From Abelmoschus esculentus (Eukaryota; Streptophyta; Magnoliopsida; Malvales; Malvaceae): a stretch of DNA of 64,000 bases. Positions 12,801 to 22,102 of this stretch are shown piece after piece. The stretch's first letter is position 1; every line of letters starts with the position of its first letter. Below the pieces are notes generated by a model, which was not told the DNA's origin, made no database searches, and worked only from the letters and a program-made list of their open reading frames with translations. Location of the stretch: assembly GCA_035048815.1 (NCBI GenBank), contig JAUCBN010000034.1:11386737-11450736 (forward strand), read 5' to 3'. Made by a program: the position numbers and the translations under genes.

Positions 12801-13415
12801 ATCAGATCTTGGAGGTGGCTTAACTCAGCAAAATTAGTTTTTATTGTTCACTTATGGGGTGCAATTGTTTCTTTACTTCCATATTTCATCTGCCAAATAC
12901 CTGATTGCAGCCCAACGACCAGCATCGTGATATGGGTTTTCTTGTCAATCCTCACCCTTCTAATCCTGAACAGAGTTCTTGTGTCTCCTTTAGCTTGTGT
13001 TAAAGCATCTCAAGAGAAAGAATGGGCTCTTGTGAAATCAGTGACCATCGCTTCACTGTTCATCGGATTGGGGCTCATGTCAGTCATTAATTTTGCTACC
13101 GCAGAAATTGGAGCTTTATTGTTGGTCCCAATGTGTTTACTGTCTCAACCCTTAAAGCTTGATGTTAGAACTGGTACTTTGAGAAGTTTTTGCCGGAGTA
13201 TCTTCAATCTGGTTTTCGGTCATATCGCCTTTCCACCAGCTGCATTTTTTCTGTTGAAAGGGATGGTCGACGGTTTCGGCAGTGCCACTGTGGGTGACTT
13301 CTGGATGTGGGTTGAGTCTCTTTGGGCATGGAACAGCGCCACATATCTCTTCATTGGTATGGTACATTTGCCATGCTGGGTCTTATGTGTTAGCATTTTG
13401 TTTCATAGTTGTTGA
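9833..13415 (+). CDS. GPAA1: GPI transamidase component GPAA1 (GAA1)
   Basis: Six exons: 9833-9939, 10077-10168, 10479-10578, 11117-11966, 12169-12299 and 12545-13415, all GT-AG, giving 716 residues against about 700 in Arabidopsis. GPAA1 is an ER-membrane subunit of the GPI transamidase that attaches preassembled GPI anchors to C-terminal signals of secretory proteins. A hydrophobic segment at about residues 35-54 is followed by a long lumenal region containing the conserved stretch from ESHKIIAQYMLDLGAEV and NTVGIIRAPRGDGKEAIVL. Exon 5 encodes VPTGPHGAFRDYQVDAITLE. The last exon carries about six membrane segments, beginning near residue 457, and ends with LPCWVLCVSILFHSC. The start was chosen for the MAETKEK start with basic residues before the first membrane segment. 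No disruption seen. Confidence 0.92.
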
Positions 13416-15140
13416 CATACTTGTTACAAGTCTCTTAAGAAGTGGTGATAACCCACTGATGACTGATCAGTCTTGTATGTTTTATTTTTTTATTAGAAGG
13501 CGTGGTAATCAGCGACGAAATCATTTTAAATTGGGATATTGATTTGGGTGTTAAGGATTTTAAATTTGGGGTTATTTTTTATTTATTTTTAAATATAATT
13601 TTAAAATTTTAAGGAATTAACTGATGAAAGTTAACGGTTTAAATTTACGGATAGTAACGGTGGGACATCTATTTAAATAACGTTGAGAATATTAGACACT
13701 AAAAAAATATAAGAAAACTATAGACAACAAACTGAAAAAATAGTATAGATTATAAATTTTTTTCACTATTAAGCGATCATCAAATGATAGTCTAATATTC
13801 TATTGATATACGAGAAGTTTTAGGGTAAGGTTGGTTAAAATGAAACTAAAATAAGGTGGAATCAAAAAAATTATTAAAATTTTAAGAATTTGTAAGAATA
13901 TGGTATTGATGTTTGTTGGTATATACCGAATTTCTTATAAAAATTTATAAATTTTTAAAATATAAAAGTTTCAGTACATATTGAATTTCTGGAAAAAATA
14001 TATTTATTTTATATATATTAAAAATTAATATCAAAATTCTTATAATTCTTATAACAATTTCAATTATGTTTTGTTATAATTTCATTTTAACCCATTTTTC
14101 GTTAAAAAGACCCATTAAAATACACCTGCACTACTCCAATGAAACTACAACTACTAGGTCAAAGATTCTGTTTCCCCTGCAGAGACAAGAGGCAAACCCC
14201 ACCAGAAAATTAAGTAAAAGAACCCTAATACAGACAAGCCAAGTTCATGTGCTGTGCTACTTTCAAAAAATTCATATCTAAACTAATTTATTTACAGAGT
14301 TGAGGGTGAAATTCAAGAGTATTTGGATCAAACGATGAATTAGTATATTTTAGAGAATAAAAAATATTTTTATTTCTTTTTAATATTTTCATGGGATCAT
14401 GACCTGTCCTGATAACAAACTTGGGACCTTTAAGCTTAGACTTTGATTTTGTATATCATAAATAAGCTTAGATTTCCTTGTCAACATCTCTCCGTCTTAT
14501 CCATTCATTATTCAGAATCTGTCCTTTGCCATCAATTGCTTTGAAAAATATGCTGACAACTTACAACCACAGGCATTGGATGCCATGGCCATGGGGGGTA
14601 AAAAAGCAGGAAATCACAACATTATTTATTTACCCTCGTTTATATTATTAATTCTTTTATATTTTCAAAAATAAATATCCAAAACAAGCATTTTATCTCT
14701 TAAAAGTCTTTTTTTAACAATAATACCAAAAACGTCTTAAACTAGACGACCCAAAAAATACTTAGAGACCCACCTATTGATTTAGTCGTTGAAAATGTTT
14801 ATATTATCTAATTTTATATAAGTTTAAATCCCGGAACGAGGATGTAAAATCTTTTTATTTAATAAAAAAAAAACGGATAAATCTAAGATACATTACCTAA
14901 TTTAAGATTAGAAAAACGAAACAATCGAAATGTTAGAGAATAGGAAACTTAGACTGTAATCACACTAACTAAAATACTATAAATAACATTTTAGGATAAT
15001 CGTTTTTTTTTTACAAATTTATCATAAAAATACAAAACTAAAAATATTATCAAAAGACAATATTACGATTGTGTGTTAACATTTTATACAAATACGTGGT
15101 TTTTAGTTTTAAATTAAACAATTGTACTCTAGACTCACTC
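13416..15140. other. Intergenic DNA with a possible MITE
   Basis: No gene. The segment about 13820-14100 begins near GGTTAAAATGAAACTAAAAT and ends near a degenerate inverse, TAATTTCATTTTAACCCA, suggesting an eroded foldback MITE of about 280 bp; no target duplication was established. The rest is AT-rich and unrecognised. Confidence 0.35.
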
Positions 15141-15147
15141 TAAACAT

Positions 15148-15675
15148 TAGGGGTGAGCAAGGCAGGGTACCCAGTCAATTTAAATAAAATTTGTCTCAAT
15201 CCTAGTAATTATTGGTTTCTGAAAATTGGAACCAATCCCGGTCTTGGTCATACCAAGTCTTAAATTTTAAGAGTCGATTCTGTTATTGGTGAAAACCGGT
15301 TCTAATACCGGGTACCCAGTCAATTAGTTTATTCTTAAAAAAAATAAGTAAATGGAGAAAAAAATAACCACCAATAATGATATTAAATAATAAAATTAGA
15401 ATATTGTGAGCTTGAAAATTAATGTTTTAAAACTAATCATACTCGTAATATTCATATAAAGAGAAAGTTTGATAAGAAAATAAACAAAAGAAAATCAATA
15501 TTGAATATTTAGTATTGGTCTCGGTCCTATTGTGTACCCAAGGGGTACCGAGTCCAAAAAATCAAGATTCAGTCTCGGTCCCGATTATAACCGGGATCTA
15601 AAATTTTAAATCTAATCTCGATCTCACCGAAATCAATACCGAATAAAAATCTACCGACCTTACCGGGTAAATAAC
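15148..15675. repeat. hAT-like repeat, one end only
   Basis: It starts with TAGGGGTGAGCAAGG, a typical hAT-MITE terminus, and contains multiple ACCGGGTACCC, TCGGTCC and ACCGA words in both orientations, the usual subterminal repeats. The right terminus could not be matched, so the element may be truncated or diverged. Confidence 0.4.
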
Positions 15676-16336
15676 AATTTGGTAATGGTTTATGGTTAGC
15701 ATCACCTTTGGTCTTGTGGGTCAGAGTAAGTGGGGATATAGAACGATTAAAGATGGTTTTTGCAGAGCATAAAAATAGGTACTTGGGAGGCCAGGATTCT
15801 CAGCCATGGAAAAGATTCTGCTTTACAGATTACAACTCAAATCTGTTAGGACAACTTTGGATCCGAAGTGTTCTTGTTTTTTTTTTACTGGAAATATCTA
15901 ACTCCAATCATTTACTGAGTGCCTGCAACGAGCCCTGCACACACCACTGATTAGAGGCAAAGAATTTGATGACCAAACACTATAGAAACTTGTGATGAGC
16001 AAGTTTGGCCACTGATCAAGCACTGAAAAAACAGTTTTTTTCTTTTTCTTACAGGAATCTCTTGCTATGTTTGAATGACATTAGCCTGCAATAATTCAAA
16101 CCCCCCACAAAAGCCCAACCCTTTCATTTCTAGCATCAAACGCAGCACAACACAAACCATTTTCAGACAAGAAAACTTGAAACAACACTAGTTATTTCAT
16201 TAAAATATGTTATCTCTGTACACCTTCTAATTCTAAAGAGGATTCTAATGCCATAAGAGCAAAAAAAGGGAAGAGAACATAAGCCTACAGAGTTAAAAAC
16301 ACAAACTTTAACTCTAAAAGATGATTAAGACCAAAC

Positions 16337-16693
16337 TCAAATTGCTTTCTCAACATGTCGCAGCTTGAAAACTGTTTCCAAATCAGGAGGTGTAAAGAAC
16401 TCCTTAACCCCATTGTAATGGTGTCTTAAAGGAGGGCTTCGTTTCCTTGGCGGCGGAGGACAAGGTAACTTGTCTGGTATTCTTGCTTCTCTTGAAGTTG
16501 GAGTCGTAGAACGTGCACCATTTCCTTCATCATCATCATCAACAACAACAACATCGTCTTCTTCGCTTTGTTTTGCTCTTGGTTTTGTGCTTCTTGGCTT
16601 CAACGATGTCCTAATACCAATACCTGCTAAAACCCATTTCTTCCTGTCGGAATCCAGCACTCCATCTACTTGTGTTTTTTTCGATAACCCCAT
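16337..16693 (-). CDS. SMR6: SIAMESE-RELATED cyclin-dependent kinase inhibitor, SMR6 type
   Basis: Single-exon gene of 118 residues. The frame stays open upstream, but MGLSKKTQVD at 16693 is chosen because SMR6 proteins begin with a near-identical motif and the upstream codons fall in a CT-rich leader. Family landmarks in order: the N-terminal MGLSKKTQVD block with DRKKWVLAGIGIR (residues 1-28), an acidic run (44-56), TTPTSREARIP (63-73), CPPPPRKR (78-85) and EFFTPPDLETVF (98-109). SMR proteins are plant-specific nuclear inhibitors that bind CDK-cyclin complexes and promote exit from mitosis into endoreduplication or arrest. No frameshift. A (GA)n/(CT)n tract lies in the leader (16907-16921). 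Paralogues SMR7/SMR8 are possible, but the N-terminus argues for SMR6. Confidence 0.85.
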   Translation of the reverse strand: MGLSKKTQVDGVLDSDRKKWVLAGIGIRTSLKPRSTKPRAKQSEEDDVVVVDDDDEGNGARSTTPTSREARIPDKLPCPPPPRKRSPPLRHHYNGVKEFFTPPDLETVFKLRHVEKAI

Positions 16694-16983
16694 TTTTAAA
16701 TCAGAAGAGAGAAAGGGAAAGAACCCAAGGTGAGAAAATGTCTGAAAACAGAGGGAAAGCAAATGGCTTTTAATCTCAGGCCAAAAAGATGAGTTTTTAT
16801 CAACGAAATGGAAACAAATGTAAAACACAGAGAGAGTGGAAGAAGAGAAAAAGGTGTGAACTTTGAATGAGTGGGAACAGAATAAAACTGAAAATAAAAA
16901 TGGTTTCGAGAGAGAGAGAGAAGGGCGGCGGGCTGCCCGAATGTTTACGGGCAGACGACACCGAGTGAAGAGAGTTTTTTTGG

Positions 16984-16996
16984 TTTGGCGCCAAAA
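16984..16996. promoter_or_regulatory. Palindromic E2F-type site
   Basis: TTTGGCGCCAAAA contains the E2F consensus TTTSSCGC on both strands. It lies about 290 bp upstream of the SMR6-like start codon. Assignment is from consensus only. Confidence 0.55.
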
Positions 16997-17015
16997 TTGG
17001 GGAAGTTTAGTGAGC

Positions 17016-17020
17016 AACGG
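17016..17020. promoter_or_regulatory. MSA-like core (AACGG)
   Basis: GCAACGGCT matches the core of the mitosis-specific activator element bound by three-repeat MYB proteins. The core is short and could be chance, but it sits between two E2F-type sites. Confidence 0.3.
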
Positions 17021-17025
17021 CTCTA

Positions 17026-17034
17026 TTTCCCGCC
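17026..17034. promoter_or_regulatory. E2F-type site TTTCCCGCC
   Basis: A match to the plant E2F consensus TTTCCCGC, 30 bp upstream (relative to the gene) of the palindromic site and about 335 bp from the SMR6-like ATG. Confidence 0.5.
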
Positions 17035-17336
17035 AATGGTTTTGATTTTCCAACTTTGCCCTTTCTTTTGACATTAATGATTGATCGGAGCTTGTCTGCT
17101 AGGCTAGGGTTGAGATATTATTTGGCTCATTGTTTTAAAATATATCATGTTTATTTTATTATATGGTAAATTATATGGTTGGTCTTTTTTATTTTTGAAT
17201 TATTTGATTTTGATCATAAAATTTTGAAAGATTGTATTTTGATAATTTATGTTATTAATTTATAACGTTTTAGTTATTGAATTGCTAAATTTTATTAATA
17301 TAGGCAATACATATGTTAGTCAAATAGATATTTTTA

Positions 17337-17590
17337 AGGATAAGTCTACAACGGGCGTCGAACACTACTGAACATCGTTAATGTTGAACACCACTGAATA
17401 TTATTAAATTATTTTATAAAAAATAAAAATATAAAGGACTAATCATACAATTATTAATTATATGTTGAGTTTATCAATCTTTTATTAATTACATACATTT
17501 TTATTAATTAATTTAATGATGTTCAACAATATTCAATATTAATGATGTTTAACAGTGTTCGATGCTCGTCATACAATTTTCTTATTTTTA
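17337..17590. repeat. Foldback repeat around GTCGAACACTACTGAACATC
   Basis: An arm at about 17353-17402 (GTCGAACACTACTGAACATC onwards) is found inverted at about 17518-17570 (ending AACAGTGTTCGATGCTCGTC), separated by about 115 bp of AT-rich DNA. This is a MITE-like hairpin. Terminal sequences beyond the arms and a target duplication were not resolved. Confidence 0.5.
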
Positions 17591-17939
17591 AATTTGAGTG
17601 TGTACTTGAGATAAAGGATAATCTACGTGGTTGGTCTCTTTTGTTTCGGGTTATTTTATTTTGGTTGTCAATTTTTTAAAAATGAATGTACTAGTCACTT
17701 GTGTTACTGGTGTGCTTTTATTTTGGTCATTGAGTTTTTTATTCCATCAATAAATAATTATAGAAATATTCGAGCAATCTTATAAGGTCTCTAAAGTTCA
17801 TACAAGTTTCGAACATTTTTAATATCATCATGCATCACTTATATGTCAAATATGTATCATGAAACAATAAGAATTTAAAATATATTAACCTCAAGATGAA
17901 ACGATAAATCCTCATTCGAGCTTTCTGATTACTCTACTT

Positions 17940-18171
17940 GTCAAATACAACAGCTTTCGATGGGTCGAACTTTCAGTCTTGGAGACATTTCCAACGATGA
18001 ATTACTCTGCCAACTTGAACCTTCCCGGCTTGGACTCGGAATGTATGGTATGTCTATCGGATTTCGCAATAGCTGACCGTGTGCGTCTTCGACCACAGTG
18101 TAACCATGAGTTTCATGTCCAATGTATCGAATGAATGGTTTAGCTCTCATTCATTTTGTCCTAAATGTTAA
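17940..18171 (+). pseudogene. ATL-type RING-H2 finger E3 ligase fragment, frameshifted
   Basis: On the plus strand a frame starting near 17976 reads VLETFPTMNYSANLNLPGLD then SECMVCLSDFAIADRVRLRP and QCNHEFHVQCIE, the region before and most of an ATL RING-H2 domain: CxxC, then CxHxxHxxC. It meets a TGA just after the sixth metal ligand region; a one-base shift resumes WFSSHSFCPKC with the last CxxC pair, followed by TAA at 18169-18171. The N-terminal membrane segment expected of ATL proteins is absent and the sequence upstream loses frame. ATL proteins are membrane-anchored ubiquitin ligases. This is a truncated, frameshifted pseudogene, GC-richer than the surrounding DNA. Confidence 0.75.
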
Positions 18172-18830
18172 TCTTTTATTTAGTATGTTCTTGTTTCATT
18201 ATAATACTATTATTACGGAAAACATTAATTTATGAGTTCTAAATCAATTATTTTTTATTTATTATTATATATTTGTTTCTATTTTTATTTTTTTATTGGA
18301 AATTTATTATTTATATATTTTTAATTTAGTTGTGATTTATTTATTTTAAATAATGTTAATATTTTTTATTGTTTATAATAAAATAAAAAATAATAATATT
18401 ATTTATTGTTTATTTATCCAAAAAATATTTTTTATTGTTTAATATTATTTTAGATTTAATTTATTATTTAGATCTTAAGAATTAATAATATAATATTATG
18501 ATTTATTTATGGATTTTATTTTTTTAATTTTTTATAAAATATATATTTTATTTATACTATTTTATATTTATTTAAAATCTTTAAATTTATTTTATGTGAT
18601 ATGATGACTCATATCATCTTGCTTTAATATTAGTAATATATACAATTCCTTTGAAGAATTTAGTGGATTATATTATCTTGAAGATTCTGATAACCTGCAT
18701 GAAACCTCCGGATGATGGCTAATTAGTAAGTTCTGAATCAGGTATGTCTTGTAATTTATCTATTTTATGTCTTTAGTTTAATCCGTTAATGTTGTTATGG
18801 GTGCTTGAATAATTCATGCCTTCTAGGACT
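18172..18830. other. AT-rich intergenic DNA
   Basis: Extremely AT-rich spacer with no gene or defined repeat. Confidence 0.5.
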
Positions 18831-20413
18831 ATATATATATATATATTGTTTTAGTTTCTGCAGTGATGTTTTGATCTTTGTGAATTTATGTGATGTTCAT
18901 GGTCTTAGTTTATGGTGTAAAGTTTATGGATTTTAGGTGTAGAGGTTTAGAATTTAGGGATAGTGATTAAAATATAAAATTTTTAGTTATAGTTTAGGGG
19001 TTGGTGTTTTATTTTTAGGGTAATATTATTAGAATTATGGTTTTAATTTATAAACCATGAACTATAACCTTAAATTCTTTTTACATGGGTATTATATATT
19101 TAAAAAATTGTATTTTATAATATATATTTTAGCCTCTATAGAGATTTGTGTCTCTGCTAAAAGTCAATTGAAGGTGGGAAGAGAACTGGATCTATTATTT
19201 TTCTTTTTACATATTATTTTTATTTTATTCATTATTTTCTTTTTTTTTCTTAGTTATTTTATTATTATAATATTTAGTATTATAATTATTGTTTGTATAT
19301 ATTATTATTATATGCATTATTAAATATTATTATTAAAATAATTATTATTTATATATATAATATATTATTATTGATATATATATATATTGTTTTAATTCCT
19401 TCAGTGGTGTTTTGATTTTTTTGAATTTATCTGATCTTGTGTTTTTTATACCTTGCTGTTAATGAATTTGTTTCTTTACAGTAATGGCCACCCAAAATGT
19501 TATATTTTTTATTTTAGCTTTTAATTTTTATTGTTTTTAATTCAGTCCTTTTAACTTTATGTATATTATATATTATTATTATAATTATCGTATGTTATAT
19601 TTAAATTTCTTTGTTGAGTTAAATATATGTGTATTATAATTTTACCGTATATTATATTGTAGGTATATTGTATATTATTTTATAACATCAACATTATATA
19701 AATTATTATATATATTTATATTATATTGTATGTTATTTTATTATATTAATTATTGTTATATGTATATATTATAACATATGTTATAACGTGTATGTTATAT
19801 ATATATATATATTACTATCATAGTATTTATATATTTATTATTATTATTATTATTATTGTATTACTTTAATATGTTTTAATATTGCATGGATATTGTATGT
19901 ATATTATATATTGTATATAATACATATTATATTATATGTATTATATTGCATATTTTAATGTTGTATATTACTTTTATTTATACATATATTTTTAATATGT
20001 ATATTTATTATATTATATTAATTATTGTTATATGTATATATTATAATATATGTTATAGCATATATGTTGTTATTATTATTATTATTATTTTAACATGTTT
20101 TAATATTGCATGGATATTGTATGTATATTATATATTATTTATATATAATACGTATATTATATTATACATATTATACTTTTATTATATTGCCTTTTAGGAT
20201 ATATATATTGTTTTAGTTTCTTCGGTGGTTCTTTGATCTTTCTGAATTTATCTGATCCTATATTTTTAATATCTTGCTGCTAATGAATTTGTTTCTTTAC
20301 CGTAATGGCCACCCAAAATGTTATATTCTTTATTTTGTCTTTATTTTAGCTTTTAATTTTTATTATTTAATGTTATAACTTGTATGATATATATATATAT
20401 ATCATTATCGGCG

Positions 20414-20475
<62 letters not shown>

Positions 20476-20770
20476 CTTTTAACATGTTTTAATATTGCAT
20501 GGATATTGTACTTATATTATATATATTATTTATATATAATACGTATATTACATTATACATATTATACTTTTATTATATTACATGTTATATATATATATAT
20601 ATATAATATTATTTTTATTATACTTTTATTATTATACATATTATATTGCATGTTTTAATGTTATATATTACTTTTATTATTATACGTATTATATGTTTGT
20701 ATATTATATTTTCATTGTATTTGTATTGTATGTTTTATTACATTATTTTTATTTTATGTATATTGTACGT
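18831..20770. repeat. AT/TTA tract with large internal duplications
   Basis: Two kilobases of TA, TTA and TAT runs with no credible gene. A segment beginning near ATATATTGTTTTAGTTTCT recurs at about 18836, 19376 and 20203; the last two share GAATTTGTTTCTTTACNGTA and GGCCACCCAAAATGTTATAT. A second unit, around TTTTAATATTGCATGGATAT, recurs near 19875, 20097 and 20483. The pattern indicates repeated unequal duplication of 400-830-bp blocks plus microsatellite growth. The long tyrosine/isoleucine-rich open frames here are products of base composition. Confidence 0.7.
20416..20474. repeat. (TTA)n microsatellite
   Basis: Continuous TTA run of about 59 bp inside the AT/TTA tract. Confidence 0.9.
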
Positions 20771-20773
20771 ATT

Positions 20774-21196
20774 TATCACGCCTGAAAAGAGGCAAAGGGC
20801 ATTAATCTTACATTGGAAAGAAAAAGAAAGGTCTTGGAATATATATATATATATATATATGGTGACACTGTATATTCTATTAGACATATCTTATAGGAAG
20901 AGGGTAATGGCTCCGTGACAAATGGTATTAGAGCGACCCTTTAACTGTCGATTTCACGCCAAGTGCTCATTAAAGGGATAGGTAGGGTGACCAACCGTGA
21001 CAATAGATAAACTACGAGAGCGAAAACTTGAGGGCGTCACGAGGTTGAGCGGGGGAGAATGTCACGCCTGAAAAGAGGCAAGGAGCATTAATCCCACATC
21101 GGAAAGGAAAACGGAGGTCTTAGGATATATATATACAGTGGCACTGCACATCCTATTAGACATGTCTTTTAAGAAGAGGGTGATGACTCCGTGATA
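20774..21196 (+). mobile_element. TRIM-like miniature LTR retrotransposon
   Basis: Two direct repeats, 20774-20920 (147 bp) and 21060-21196 (137 bp), share CACGCCTGAAAAGAGGCAA, GGAAGAGGGTRATG-like and CTCCGTGA motifs. The right copy starts TGTCACG and the left copy ends CGTGACA, inverse ends typical of an LTR. Immediately after the left LTR, TGGTATTAGAGC at 20923-20934 differs by one base from the initiator-methionine tRNA primer-binding consensus TGGTATCAGAGC. A purine-rich GAGCGGGGGAGAA directly precedes the right LTR as polypurine tract. Internal region is only 139 bp with no coding capacity. TATT on both sides is compatible with a target duplication, though the flanks are low complexity. 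Outer terminal bases are mutated (TA for TG, TA for CA). Confidence 0.8.
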
Positions 21197-21201
21197 TATT
21201 G

Positions 21202-22100
21202 CTTTTATATTTATTATTGTTTGTATATATTTCATAAATTTTGTATATGATATTTTTATATATAGCATATTGTCACGGGACTAAACTATAACTAGCTAGT
21301 TCATGCGGTCTTTAATCGCTTTCTTGATCAAAATTTGATTAAGTAATCCTGAATCCCTCGTCATGAGACTAAACTTTAGCTAATTCATACGGTTTTAGGC
21401 AAAGTCTTATTGACGCTTAAGTCAATTCGGATTCTCGTTTTAGAAGATCAAACCCTCCTAAAACCTTCGAACGTGAGATTGTTCTAAGCGAAAGCTTAAT
21501 AAAAATACAACTAAAAATGATTGGTATTACTAATAATGAATAACATCAAGAACTCGAAGAACACTCAAAGAGTTTAGAGTAAATGTTTCTTGTATTACTC
21601 TAAGTGATGGATGGATGGATGGATGAGATATAAGTACATGATCGAGCTCAAAATGATGTAGAATGAGGTTGGGGAAGCCTTTTCAATTGAAGCCCCTATA
21701 TCCAATGGTTCAATTTAAATTACATCGATATTTGAAATTAATTGTATCTCTTTTCAATTCAATAATCATCACAAACAAATATCTAAATAATCTATATTAA
21801 ATAAATTCAAATGAATAATGTTTTGACCAAATTACTCTATGAAATTATTTATCAAAAAAAAAAATTATCTTATGAAATCTTCTATGGAAATGGCTAATTT
21901 TTTTGGGGCTTGCGAGTTTTCTAGCATTCGATATCTATTGGGCTAAATTTGATGTCTTGACAAACCTAATACATCACTCAAAACCTCTTTGGCTAATGCT
22001 TGTGTCAATGCCTTGAATCCAAATATGTTGTCTCTATCTCTCTTCTTATTATTGTTATTTTGAGTATTTTTTTATAATTTAAATTTTGATTATTTAAGAG
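21202..22100. other. Intergenic DNA
   Basis: No gene recognised. A GATG tetranucleotide run (about 21607-21624) is present. The rest is unassigned AT-rich DNA. Confidence 0.45.
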
Positions 22101-22102
22101 AT

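Noticed and set aside
16694..17074. Upstream extension of the SMR6-like reading frame to 245 residues
   Set aside because: The extension is composed of leader sequence (CT runs) and promoter motifs, while the family N-terminus MGLSKK lies at 16693.
19057..20918. Several 60-100-codon open frames rich in Tyr, Ile and Leu
   Set aside because: They follow directly from TA/TTA/TAT runs and contain no domain; coding use is not credible.
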